Assembly (NCBI GenBank): GCA_947646735.1
Contig: CANTFK010000938.1
Location: 62,001-126,000, forward strand
DNA: 64,000 nucleotides
Source of the DNA: Peronospora farinosa
Lineage: Eukaryota; Oomycota; Peronosporomycetes; Peronosporales; Peronosporaceae
Direction of reading: 5' to 3'
A program made the position numbers and the translations under genes. Position 1 is the stretch's first letter, and each line of letters opens with the position of its first letter. Shown piece after piece: positions 43,605 through 54,062 of the stretch. The notes beneath the pieces were generated by a model. That model was not told where the DNA came from and ran no database searches. It saw only the letters and a program-made list of their open reading frames with translations.

Positions 43605-44695
43605 TCACACAATACTTGGTGCCAGGTTCCAGGTCAATTTCATGCCTGATGCCCCTATCGGCCGGTAGGCGGCTCGGCACTTCTGCTGGAAACACATCAC
43701 GGTGTTTCCGCAGAACATCATAGAACGGGCTTCCTTCAATTCCATCCAACCTTGATCAGCAAACCGTTTCTTCTTGTCGGTTTCCAAGACACTTTCGTCC
43801 ATTTTGGACGACGAACAACAGTCCACCACGTTCTCTTCTGGAACTGGTGCGACTATCTCGTGGATCTTTCCTTTCTTTAGTTCGGACAGGAACAGATCCC
43901 TCGTCATTTCCGAGAGATTTACTATCTCCTCGGCAGATGCCAAGACAAGTTGAGCACCTCAACAGAGGATGCCTCCGGCATTTTGTCTTCGACGGCCTCG
44001 AACAACTCGTTCGTAGGTCCGTCCTCTTGGACCGAGAATGATCCAAGGGTCACTCGTTTCGACGTGCCCTTGATCGTCTTGATACGTCTTGTTCTCGTGC
44101 TTCGAGTCACCACGACTATTGACCTAGAAGAAGGTGTCGTTGCTGTATTAGCCAACGCACTCCTTCCAACCGCACCAGGCTCATGGCTCTGTGCCGGTTC
44201 TTGTGACGCTTGACTTACTGTCAGCCCACCATCAAACTGCTACAAGATCTCGGCTCTGTGCAGGACCATTGGACGTATGGCTACTTGTTATGGTCCCATC
44301 CACTACACCAGTCTTTTCGACCTGGGTAGGAATATGTGTCAACTGGCTTTCCGCCAGTGCACTTCCAACTACACCACTCCTTTCGAGCTGGGTAGTTCCT
44401 GGTATCGATTGACATACCGTCATCGCACCCTCGACTGTGTTGGACACAGCATCAGCCACATAAGCTCTCGCAAGAGCACATCCTTCCGGTGTCCTGCTTA
44501 AAGTTAGCGACGGTGCGTGTACGCCATTCAATCCATGGTTGGTGTTTAGCCAACCAATGCATGCCGAGGATGAGGTCATACGGTCCTACTCTCCATGCCT
44601 ACCACTGTGAACTTCTCTTGATTTACAAGAAAAGTCACTAAAGCTGAGGAAGAGTTCAACTTGAACTTCCTCCGATCTAACGAGCGCGCCGTTTG
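43605..44695 (-). pseudogene. Family B protease-RT linker
   Basis: Frames 43605-43943 (MASAEEIVNLSEMTRDLFLS, SSSKMDESVLETDKKKRFAD) and 44232-44579 form the long linker. The SSSMDESVL-type motif also occurs in the family A linker. No enzymatic motif lies here. Confidence 0.6.
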
Positions 44696-44917
44696 CTAAG
44701 CTAACGGTCGCCTCTTCTCACTTGCCATCCTGGTAAAGCGACTCATAACTCGCCGGACTCTTTTTAGAGCCGCGAGTTTCACAAAGTTTTGTGATGCACC
44801 CGAATCCACGAGAAGGTCATAGCCTCGTGCTCGAGCGCTATAGACCAGAAGGGTTGAGGTCCGACCTTTCGAAACCTCAGGGACTATGCTACTCATTTGT
44901 TCGATAACTCTGAGCAT
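44696..44917 (-). pseudogene. Family B aspartic protease, active-site part
   Basis: A 73-residue frame with the intact retropepsin motif YDLLVDSGASQNFVKLAAL. The second half of the protease is frame-shifted into about 44580-44700. Confidence 0.75.
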
Positions 44918-44958
44918 AGGGGTAGCTTCAGAGGCCGCGACAGTAGAGCATTCCGCCC

Positions 44959-46051
44959 CTACTGCGCTCCCACATTTCCCGACCCATCTTGGGCAGGTGC
45001 TGAACCCGTGCGTCGTGCACGCTGGTTTTTCGCACCTCCCTTCGGGTAGGGAGACCTTTTGCTGGCTGTCTTAGCACCAGCAGCTACTTTGGCATAGCAG
45101 CGAGCCATCACATGGCCTCGTTTGCCGCACTTGTAGCAGATCATATCTGTATTGCTTAACTCCATAAGAGTGGCATCCGACTTCTCGGCCGACGGCTTGT
45201 AATAGGCTGTCGCCGAGGCACTGTTGTAGGATTGCTCCTCAACTAAGGCAATGTCAATTGCCTCCTCCATCGTCGCAAGCATCTTTCTAAAAAGGACTGA
45301 AGCGATGGGCCGTGCCTAAGTCCATTCATGAACGTGGCCACCTTGATACGCTCTGGTATCGGTTCCCCATTAATGGACGCCGACAGCGAACGCATCTCCT
45401 GCACATACTCTTGCAGAGAGCGTTTCGCCTGTCGTGCTTTAAAGAAGCGCGCCATAAGCAACACTTCGTTGTTAGGCGGCTGATACATGGCGCGAATCTT
45501 TGCCTTAAAGATCGCCCATGATGGAAATGCATCAGCATTTGCCATAAGCCCAGAGTATGCCCACTCTGACGCTTTGCCACGCAAACTTGACATGGCATAC
45601 GACACCATTCTGGTGTCGTCTTCGATGAGCTGCGCCATACCGCATTGCTCAACTGCTAAAAGCCATTGGACATCGTATGAGGGCTAGTTCCATCAAACTT
45701 CGGAGGGTCCATCCGAATGGGCCTCGGTTGATTAGGCCGAGCAGAGAGCGTCTCAACAGTTCTGTTGAGCGCCTCGTTCAAGGCTTGCTCACGCAAAAGA
45801 TCATTTTGAGTCTTATTGATGGACTCAGCCGTGGCTCGGCTGTTTGCCTCGGACGCTTTTCTACACTGTCCGAGCACAAACGCCTCAAATTGCTCCAACA
45901 GAGCAACATTTTGCTTAGGAGGACAACTTAATAGATTTGCCAGGGCTTGTTTACCAAGTCCCTGCAACAAGTGCTTTACCACCTCACCATGACGTTGGGA
46001 GAGGTGAGGAAAATCACCCCAATCCATGTTACGGGACATTTGGATCCACAT
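44959..46051 (-). pseudogene. Family B gag
   Basis: Three consecutive frames: 45656-46051 (start near MSRNMDWGDFPHL, helical, ending PPKFDGTSP), 45243-45638 (gag core: AMSSLRGKASEWAYSGLM, KRSLQEYVQEMRSLSASI), and 44959-45282 (one CCHC knuckle, CYKCGKRGHVMARC, then a basic Lys/Arg-rich tail). Two frameshifts or stops separate them. Confidence 0.8.
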
Positions 46052-46084
46052 GCACGCTCAGAGAAACGGTCGTGGGAAGGACTA

Positions 46085-46100
46085 CTAAAAAATGCTACCA
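46085..46100 (-). other. Family B primer-binding site
   Basis: On the minus strand, two bases inside the 5' LTR, the sequence reads TGGTAGCATTTTTTAG. The first eight bases are the same as the family A primer site, complementary to a tRNA ending GCTACCA. Confidence 0.65.
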
Positions 46101-46102
46101 AG

Positions 46103-46225
46103 TTTAGACGGGCACTTCGCAAAGGATATGCCACGTACTACGCGGGCACACCTTTAAGCAGCGCGATAGGCGGTTATACCGTATTACCCCCGCGTGTGGT
46201 CGGTTCGACTGCCGGATCTCATTCG
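46103..46225 (-). repeat. Family B 5' LTR, truncated
   Basis: The plus-strand sequence TTTAGACGGGCACTTC and the following 110 bases match the start of the solo LTR at 37620 (TGTAGACGGGCACTCC). The match ends near 46225, where a family A fragment takes over. Confidence 0.7.
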
Positions 46226-46429
46226 CGGTCTTCTCCGCCTGGGCGGAACGCTTAAGAGCAGCCTCAGCTTCTAGCTAAGCATCGTCAGCCTTGTTTACGG
46301 CCTGATCAACATCGTCCTGGGCAACCAGGACGACAGCATTACCATCGCGAGAGTCTACCACCGCTTGTGGATGCGGAAGGACAGTATGCTTTTGAGGATA
46401 GCTGGAAACCTTGTGCCTAGTTAATGTCA

Positions 46430-47331
46430 GACGTTCTTGGCCTCGTCGAGCAGTACGACGAGGGTCATTCAATGACTAAGAAGGGCCATCGTAAAACAAG
46501 TGCCCAGCGCGCTTGTAAGAAGATTGCATTGTAGCAATTCCTTCGCGCTTCTCAGAGAGATTCAAGTCCTCCACCAGGGCTCAGTAAGGAGGTAATCCCA
46601 TTTGGCACTTTAATCGGCTTGCCTCTGCAACTCAGGCAAGGGTCGCCTCAAGAGGGGCATGTCAATCCAGCCTCTCCTGACAACCGATGCATGCGAAAGA
46701 TAGAACTGGTCATGTTTGTCTTTTAAAATTATTGCAATTAGCAATAAGTTTTTGAAGACAGGCATCACGTCCAACTTTATTGACGCTGGCAATGAACGCG
46801 TTTACAAGCCTGAAGGAACGCCTCAGCGTCACGCTTATGGCGTACCAGCTATTAATTGATAATATATATATATATATATTAGCGCTGCACCATCAATGCT
46901 TTAGAAATGCATCGATGTAAACATCATTCACAGGGCGAAGGTATTATCGCGCTGGCGTCAATGACGTAAAAATAGCATGCTTTGAGTCGGATGCTTTATC
47001 CGACTCACCATATGAGATATCCTTTAACTTTGTATTAACATCTTCACGAGACATTAAGCCACGTGAACTTGCAACAGGCGTTGCAGGCTAATGTTGATCA
47101 AAAGAGGCTGCACGCACGCATGAAGCCGAGTTCTCTGCCGCTTTCGCGGTAATCCGCATTGCCTTCGTCATGTTCGAAGGGTTGTCGGAATCAAAGACAA
47201 ACCAACAAATGCACCCCTTCTTATAGTCTCTGAACAGTCACTAATGTGACTGTTGGTTGAGGAAGGGGAGTGATGTAACGGAATGAGTCCATTACATACT
47301 ATTGACACTTATATCAAGTGTCAATAAATAT
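46430..47331 (+). mobile_element. Family A 3' fragment: chromodomain end, antisense frame start, LTR start
   Basis: In plus orientation: about 46430-46535 encodes the end of the family A chromodomain region (LEQYDEGHS, then HRKTSAQRA). On the minus strand 47159-46990 encodes the N-terminus of the family A antisense frame (PATPVASSRG, SREDVN) with small differences. A purine tract (GGTTGAGGAAGGGGAGTGA) precedes an LTR start TGTAACGGAATG at 47274. The LTR is cut at 47331 by the Mutator-like element and resumes after 50230. The middle of the antisense region is deleted. Confidence 0.75.
46859..46881. repeat. AT dinucleotide microsatellite
   Basis: A run of about ten TA/AT repeats lies inside the family A fragment. 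No function is implied. Confidence 0.9.
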
Positions 47332-50230
47332 AGGGAGTTGTTATACTCACTACCTTTTGGTTAAATCCACTATCTTTCTAATGCCACCGCTAAATAATAT
47401 TATTTTAAATTATAGCCAACGTAAGACAGTGAACGATCTAAACGCTAAACTTTCTCCCCCACTCTCCACCCTTCACTTGCGACGTAAGTAAAACACAATT
47501 ACTTCTATAACCTTTTCTACCAGCCACAGGAGCCCACGTACTTGCTATGTTTACTAACTATAAACCTGATCTTTTTTATCGTTTGAATTCCTAAGGTATT
47601 ACTATTATTCATGGTGTCTTTTGGTGTAGCTGGCATAGTTTTATTCTATTAGCGATGTGACTTTGCACTGAGCTGAACCATTATTGGGCCTGCGTTGTGG
47701 CAAACCTTTCCCAATAACCAACAACTGGTGCTGCAGGGGCATTGTGTTTAAGTTTTAAAGCTATAAAGTGGTTTCCATCTACGAATGCAAAGCAAATAGG
47801 TATATTATCGTTGGGAGAACTGAATGTTGGAAGGAATGTGTGACTAGATCCATAAGGTTCCTTTATGCAATTTCGTCAGTTTATTATTGAAATGTTACGA
47901 GAAGAAAAATTCGCAGCAATAATTGGATGTATCATACATTTGCTGACATTGGTGGTTGGCACGTACGCTTATTGTGCCCAACCTTTCCACATGTACCACA
48001 TTTTCGCCTTTTGGTATCTAGGTACTCACTTTCGGATGGGTCGCGCTAGGTGGTGTTCTTTGGTTTATTTTTGGCACCACTTGGGCGACCACGGGTATCC
48101 AAATTTATGGCTGGAGGTTTCGGCTCCACTATTTTTCTTTGCCTATTTAAAAGCTGAGTAGTTTGTGTGATTGTCTCGATTTTTCTGCTCTTGGCAATGA
48201 GGCGCTGGCTAATGACCTCTCATTGCTTTGTAATATCAATGTCCAAATCTTTATGAGAGAGATAACTTTCGGGATTTGCTTTCCACACAAGATGCCATTG
48301 TTCATGAAAATCATCTTTGGTTAGCATCCTGTAGGTACATCCATAGAAAATTGGAAAAAAGTGTTTAAATCAATTAAAAAAAACAAAATTGTAGAAACGT
48401 TGGTTCGATTTGGGCTGACATACCTTTCATTCATCAATTCCTGAAGCCTGCGCATACAAGGGATACCCATAGTAGATGATAGAATGCCGGTGCATTGCTC
48501 ATGATTTTCCTTCAACTTTTCAAATATCACCAGACATCTTTTCAGAGCAAATTTTGATTTCTTTTTTGAAACTGCTTTCAACATTGAAGGCAACTCAAGA
48601 AAATGGTGCATTTTTACCTCACTACAAGGGGTTTCCTCTGCGCTTCACCTGTTTTTAGATCAGGAAATGTATAAATTTAGATAATATGGAAAAATATCAT
48701 ATTAGAAAAATATTTCATCACCACAAAAAATGATAACACCATCTTATCGTCAATGCAAATAAATAATATCAAGGCTTCTGTTTTTAATATTAGCGTTTAA
48801 CAAACCTGATGTTCCAAAGCATGTGTAAGCTTGTTGAAAACAGAGAGAAGATCTCCAGTTAACACTTGGAGAAATTTCTTGATGTATGCGTGAGCTCCTT
48901 CAATAACAATAGAAGAAAACTTTTGTCAAGCTCTCTCATTTAGTCTTGTATCTCTTGTATCTCGCAACCCAACCTCTATTCCAATCTCATTACCTTCAAC
49001 CTTTAATGTGGCTTTGTTGCCGAAATGCAGATTCTTTGAAATCCAGGCATCTACAAACTGCTCTTTGTAAATGAGCCATGTTTTGGTGATGTACCTCAAA
49101 ACTTCAGGAAAAGGCAAAAGGAAGATCGAGAGTTTATCCAATTGTGATTGATAAATCTCTTCGAATTTTGAGGCCACAAGGGCTTGCCATCTCCTTAAAA
49201 ATCATCTTATGGTTCGCCTGTCGGAAAGGATTTTTTACACTTTGCCACAAGGTTTTTGTTGATGTGCCATATGCACAAAAGGTTCACGGATTTTGGGAAT
49301 ATCGTGTAAATGGGTGCCATGAGTGCCAATTCACAGTCTGTCACAATAACCCTTGGTGAAGATGTGCGTGTCCATATGGTGGTAAATTTAGTCAAGGCCT
49401 ATATGTAATCCTTTTCTTTTCTTCTTTGAGAAAGATAAAGCCGATTGTATATTGAGAGTTGAAGCTGGTCATGCCAACAACATACAGTAATGGAATGCGC
49501 TATTTAGGTGCAATCCATGAGAGTTACATGGTGGTAGTGTTGAGCAAGTTTGATGCTTGCTTTGCGGGCAAAAAATAAAGTAGTGAACCTTCCCTTACTG
49601 TCTGAATCGTAAAGCACATAAGTACAATTTTTCATCGGTATCCTGCCTGCTAACATCTCCATTCGCACTTTAGCCGTTCATGTAGAAGCCAGCAAGTAAT
49701 CCATCATTTGTCTCGCGTAGTGTTAAAAGAATTCACAGTAATTTTAAGCCAGCAAGAGTCATATTATTTACATCCTTTGCCTCACCGAGCTTTAGCTTTC
49801 TGTGTGATGAGTGACCAGATGGATGAGAGGAGGTTCCATGATTGTGTTGTGAATTTATAATTTTCAGAGCCCATTTCCCTGACTTTTAAAGAGTTTTTTC
49901 ATTGAGTAAGAATAGACATTCATGAAGCCGGGTTGTTGTCGGACGTTTGCGTTCGTTTGCTTCTACCGATGACACGTGAAGGCCATCGCAATCACATTTG
50001 AGATAAACTGCCTTCCAGCAACTAACGCAATATAGTGACAGCATAGCCATGGCTGCAAGAAAACTCCTGCACAGCTTTTTACAATTCCTCACGGGTGGTG
50101 TATTCTACTTTAGGAGGGGGTAGCATTATTACGTTGCAAGTGAAGGCTATAATTTAGAATATTATAATTTAGCGGTGGCTAAAAAAATGTAGCGGATTTA
50201 ACCAAAAGGTAGTAAAAATAACAACTCCCT
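47332..50230 (-). mobile_element. Mutator-like (MULE) DNA transposon with 86-bp TIRs
   Basis: The left end (47332-47417, AGGGAGTTGTTATACTCACT and on) and the inverted right end (50145-50230) match over about 86 bp with scattered differences. The flanks AATAAATAT (47323-47331) and AAAAAATAT (50231-50239) agree in eight of nine positions, the nine-base duplication expected of Mutator elements. Removing the element restores a family A LTR sequence. The minus strand carries the remains of a transposase. Length 2,899 bp. Confidence 0.85.
48321..50092 (-). pseudogene. MULE transposase remains
   Basis: Broken minus frames in N-to-C order. 49886-50092 is unassigned. 49207-49395 carries the MULE core (RVIVTDCELALMAPI, then LLCIWHINKNLVAKCKK), where TDxELALM holds a catalytic Asp and CIWH is a family signature. 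48926-49177 is a helical region. 48321-48611 ends with a SWIM-like zinc motif (QCTGILSSTMGIPCMRRLQE), in which the usual His after GxPC is replaced by Arg. Stops between the frames mean no active enzyme. Confidence 0.75.
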
Positions 50231-50290
50231 AAAAAATATTCTTAATATAAATAATTTTAGACGGTATTACCGATACTTTATGCAATATCC
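50231..50290 (+). repeat. Family A LTR, continuation after the MULE
   Basis: The bases after the MULE (AATATTCTTAATATAAATAA, then a GGTATTACC block) follow, with differences, the family A LTR sequence that should come after TGTCAATAAA. The match is lost by about 50290. Confidence 0.6.
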
Positions 50291-50329
50291 ATGGTTATCT
50301 ATCGCTGACAATGGTTCCTCTTCTGCTCT

Positions 50330-50372
50330 TCACGTGAAAAAGTCTATAACCGTCGTGTAACCCCGTTACACT
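50330..50372 (-). repeat. Family D LTR end, fragment
   Basis: Read on the minus strand from 50372: TGTAACGGGGTTACACGACG, the same 20 bases that start the family D 5' LTR at 30254. Similarity stops after about 25-40 bases. Confidence 0.6.
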
Positions 50373-50823
50373 CAGTTGTGCACCCCGCTGCAGGACCAGA
50401 GGCCTCCAATTGAGTCCAGCGCTTGTCATATCGACTCGACCAACAAAGACATAAGTACTGGACGAGTTAGTATGAACGGTGCAGGCTTCAGGTTTGTCCT
50501 CCGCTACGCTGGGCATTTGGCTCCATCGTTGATAATCAATGTTGAAGGAATACCATCATTAAGTTAATTGCCCCCGCGACCGTCATTGCCACCGAGGATG
50601 AGTATATAACTCGCATGATGTCAGAACGTCTCGACGAAAGCACCGCACACGTCTGCACTTGTGACCACGTGCTCGACTCCAGATCCAATTGATGCAGATC
50701 CCGTTGTTGTGTTGTCTGCGATCTTGGCCACCGAAGACAAACATACAACAACCCAAATATCATAAAATTAGTTCGACTTGACTCATTGTAAATTCATCGA
50801 CCGATAGCGCTTACTTGCGTGAC
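50373..50823. other. Transition from repeats to gene island, no gene seen
   Basis: Short frames on both strands, none convincing. This is the boundary between the transposon block and the gene-dense region. Confidence 0.4.
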
Positions 50824-51195
50824 CTAGTAGACGTCTTCGTGCGGGTGCAGCTTCTCTAAAAAGCGCAATTTTACATGGCTACCTGTACTACCATCAGATG
50901 TCGTTATAGCTCCCTTTCTACTAGCAATGTCTTCTCCCTTGGCAACAATTTCGGGAGTTATCGCCATCACAGGGTTAACATAGGTATAGATGATAACAGC
51001 AGCATAACTCCACCAGTCCAATAAATCGTATTCATTGCTCTTCTTCCAGCGAGCAGGATGCACCACGTCGTCGTCTGTGACATAACAAATTCTACCAGAC
51101 GCAGATTGTCGTCCACGTTGGAGCCAACCGAATAACCTTTTTTCATCGGACTCTGACGTAGCCTTGCCCTCACCGCTTCGGTCAGAGTCTGACAC
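50824..51195 (-). CDS. Hypothetical protein or exon, 123 residues
   Basis: A minus frame with an acidic Ser/Asp-rich start (SDSDRSGEGKATSESDEKRL) and one hydrophobic stretch (YAAVIIYTYVNPVMAI). The first codon is GTG directly after a TAG, so the frame probably begins at a splice acceptor and upstream exons are missing, or it is a pseudogene. No family recognised. It lies about 200 bp from the end of the TTC1-like gene. Confidence 0.35.
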   Translation of the reverse strand: MSDSDRSGEGKATSESDEKRLFGWLQRGRQSASGRICYVTDDDVVHPARWKKSNEYDLLDWWSYAAVIIYTYVNPVMAITPEIVAKGEDIASRKGAITTSDGSTGSHVKLRFLEKLHPHEDVY

Positions 51196-51401
51196 CTATC
51201 ATATAAGCTTCACAAATGGTGGTAGTCAACAATAAAAAAGAGGCATAGCAAGATGAATGTAGAAGAAATGAAGCTGGGAAGAAAAAATGAAGCTGCGGCG
51301 TATGCCACTGAACAACTGGTTGCAACTGCAATACTCCAAAAGCTGCGTTAACACACGCCGAAGCTTATTTCGCTGCTAGTATGTTGCTTGCATCAGTTGT
51401 T

Positions 51402-52329
51402 CTACTTGTGTTGCTGTTGCGATGGCTTTTGCTGACCTGACTCCCCCGTATTTTGCTGGAAGTTGATGCTGTACGATCCCGTCGTGGGGTCCTGCACCAT
51501 CTGGAAATTGTCAGTGCTGAGTCCAAACTTGCCCAAGATAGTGTTGCCAAACCCTTTAAGTTTGTCCATCATCTCCGCCTTCATCTTCTCCTGGCGTTCA
51601 TGCACAATCTTCTGCAAACGTTCGCGGCCTTGTGCAGCCGTGCGCACCGTCGGGTCGATCTTCAACACAGCGTCAAAGTCCGCTACTGCTTCCTCGAGTT
51701 TGTCCAGCTTCTCAAATGCCTCTGCTCGGCGCAAAAGTGCCTTGACGTACGTAGGCGACAGCGTTACGGCCTGTGTGCACTCATCGACCGACTCCTCTGT
51801 CCTTCCAAGCCGTAGCAGACACGCTGCTCTGTTGCTAAAGTACACTGCCTGCAATGATACTAGAGTGTTAATTGGCTGATACAAACGATTATTAGTTACT
51901 TCAACATACTCTGCTGTAGGCGTACTCTTCCTCTGCAGGGCAGAGCTTTAGTGCCGTAGTGTAGCACTCTATAGCGTCCAAATAGCTGCCTTGAGAAAAA
52001 AATCTATAGCAGCACCATTTTCACTGTTGTTAAAATTAAACATTTTTGACACTCGTCAATAATGCCACTTACTTGTTGCCAAGTTCTTTGGCTGCTGATG
52101 CATTTTTGACATTTTCAAGGGTATTTTTGACAGTGTCTTGTTCGACGTCGCTGTCGTTCTTGACGCTGAGCACGAGTCGCTCCAGCTGCTGCTCCAGTGT
52201 CTCTTCCGTCGTTTCTTCATTAGTATCTCGTTGCTCATTTTCCTCCTGCTTGCCAACACTCTTTTGTTTAGTCACGGGGTAGTGCGTCTCCTCTTCGAGC
52301 ACCTCGAACCGTAATTTTGACTCCGACAT
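51402..52329 (-). CDS. TTC1: TTC1-like tetratricopeptide co-chaperone, three exons
   Basis: Exons 52073-52329, 51910-52003 and 51402-51848 are joined at GTAAGT and GTATGT donors in phase and give 265 residues. The N-terminal third is acidic and Glu-rich. Then come about three TPR repeats (ELGNKFFSQGSYLDAIECYT, VYFSNRAACLLRLGRTEESV, KALLRRAEAFEKLDKLEEAV). The C-terminal tail carries the TTC1 hallmark (KGFGNTILGKFGLSTDNFQM, then GSYSINF). TTC1 proteins bind the HSP90/HSP70 C-terminus through the TPR clamp and act in the cytosol as adaptors. The gene is divergent from the WDR5-like gene, with 234 bp between start codons. The Gln-rich last 20 residues are an extension. Confidence 0.88.
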
Positions 52330-52563
52330 TGTTAAAGTATTATTGACATTCTCGAATGTCTGACAGAATAACTTGCCGTATCTGATCCCGCTTTAACTGA
52401 TAACTTCTCTAAATTGAAAAATAACATTTATACTCAGGTAATACTGTCGTAACTGATACCGATTTCGGTCCCAAAGGTATCACCATAAACAAGTTCTTCT
52501 GTAATTTTGTATAAGGTATGTGAATTAATTTTACCTCTCGAGACGAATATATACAGTCTAGGA
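52330..52563. promoter_or_regulatory. Divergent promoter between TTC1-like and WDR5-like genes
   Basis: 234 bp separate the two ATGs, which face away from each other. Both transcripts must start here or inside the coding regions. I see no clear initiator motif. This is inferred from spacing only. Confidence 0.5.
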
Positions 52564-53784
52564 ATGGGATCAGAATGGCGCGTACACCAGACGCTATCTG
52601 CGCATGTCAAGCCTATTTCTAGTCTTTCATTCTCCTCTAATAAATCTTTTCTCGCTTCATCTTGTAAGATATTCTCTTTATTTCTATTTTTCTCCGCTCT
52701 CTTCTTGCAATATTGACAATTTGCATTTATTTTTGTCCTAATATTCTTGACAGCGGCCGATTCTTCTGTCAAAATCTGGCGATTAGCAGCCGACAGGAAT
52801 GAGCTCGAGACTCGATCAAAGACAACTTTATATGGACATGAAGCTGGTGTGTCAGCCGCTTGCTGGTCGCCTGATTCACGGCACTTGGCGTCAGCTTCGG
52901 ACGACCGGACGGCGCGGCTCTGGGACGTTGAGACGGCCAAGACACTTGCTACATTAGGTGCGACACACAAAAGTCTGGACGCGACTCTTACCACTCCATT
53001 ATCGCTGCTGAAGGGCTCATCTGCTACGTTGGGACTAGATGAAGATGGCATGAACGATACATTAATGACGTCGGATCCACCTGTCGAGTCGCATACGGGG
53101 TTTGTGAGCTGCGTGGCCTTTAATCCGCAGGGGTCTCTCGTGGCTACAGGCTCACATGATGAAAGTGTGAGGTTGTGGGATGTACGCAGTGGCAGGACCG
53201 TTGCAATTGTGAATGCGCATCAGGAACCGGTAGTGAGCGTGCAGTTCCACCCCACGGACGGCTCGCTGCTGGTCACTGCCGGATATGATGGCTTTGTCCG
53301 TGTATGGGATGTGGCTTCTCGTCAGTGCATGCGCTCAATCATTACCGAACCAGCAGCGCCTGTTGGAAGTGCGACGTTTGCACCCAACGGAGGATACGTA
53401 CTGAGTTCATCACTTGACGGAACTGTGCGTTTGTGGGACTACATGCGCGATATCTGCGTGCGCTCGTACAGAGGCCATAGCAACAGAAAATTTAGCATGC
53501 AGTGCGCTTTTTTGGAGCAGCAATGGAACAAGCAGCCTGTCGTTGCCTGCGGATCGGAAGATAATCGCATTTTCATGTGGGATGTGGGGATGCAGGAAGT
53601 GTGCTCGGTCTTGACCGGGCATGACCATCCTGTACTTGCCCTCGCGGCCCATCCAGCACGTGCGCTGGTAGTCTCGGGATCGAATCGGGACATTAAGATG
53701 TGGACCCCTTCTACCATCGAGGCAGATGGCGCTAGCAATAGTGATGGCCAGACCAACGGTACAAACCACGCGCCTGAAAGTTGA
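52564..53784 (+). CDS. WDR5: WDR5-like WD40-repeat protein, two exons
   Basis: Exon 1 52564-52663 (MGSEWRVHQTLSAHVKPIS) joins through a 90-bp intron (GTAAGA...ACAG) to exon 2 52754-53784, giving 376 residues. Seven WD40 blades can be followed: SSADSSVKIWRL, SASDDRTARLWDV, ATGSHDESVRLWDV, TAGYDGFVRVWDV, SSSLDGTVRLWDY, ACGSEDNRIFMWDV, VSGSNRDIKMW. Blade order and spacing match WDR5, the scaffold of SET1/MLL histone H3K4 methyltransferases. An insertion of about 40 residues (Thr/Ser/Leu-rich) sits between blades two and three and is absent from animal WDR5. The tail after blade seven is short and Asn/Ser-rich. Confidence 0.85.
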
Positions 53785-54062
53785 GGCGGGCACAATAGAG
53801 CACAACATGCTCTGTCGAACTCGAGCACCATTGAGTAACACACAATGAGTCTATTTATTACTATGGTCCAAGCCATTCCACCAGCAAGCAAGAGTGCCTT
53901 CAACAACTAAAAGAATGCCAGCGATTCTTTCGGCACACTGCCGTCTCAATCTATCTATTGGGTTTGCTGCATTTTGCTGAGGGTTTTGAGGTAGCTGAGC
54001 GTAAACTGGTTATCATCGCAACTGCATACACAACAAAAATCAGGTTAACATGTCAGCCACAG
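53785..54062. other. Convergent 3' ends
   Basis: 278 bp between the stop codons of the WDR5-like and PWP2 genes. Both transcripts terminate here. No further feature seen. Confidence 0.5.

Larger units (their letters stand above)
39700..46225 (-). mobile_element. Family B Ty3/gypsy element, degenerate
   Basis: A minus-strand element with a partial 5' LTR at the right (46103-46225), primer site, gag with zinc knuckle, protease, RT, RNase H, integrase and an antisense frame at the left. The 3' LTR is not recognised. Most frames are broken, so it is older than the family A copy. The link between this element and the LTR family comes from the 46103-46225 sequence, which matches the end of the solo LTR at 37620. 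Confidence 0.8.

Noticed and set aside
47865..48161. A hydrophobic 98-residue plus-strand protein
   Set aside because: It is antisense to the decayed MULE transposase, and its His/Cys-rich hydrophobic look is explained by that.
4622..51401. RXLR or Crinkler effector genes in the repeat-rich block
   Set aside because: I looked for short secreted frames with an RxLR or LFLAK motif after a signal peptide and found none that is convincing.
52434..53051. A 205-residue minus-strand frame
   Set aside because: It is the shadow of the WDR5-like coding sequence. The WD40 reading on the plus strand is unambiguous.
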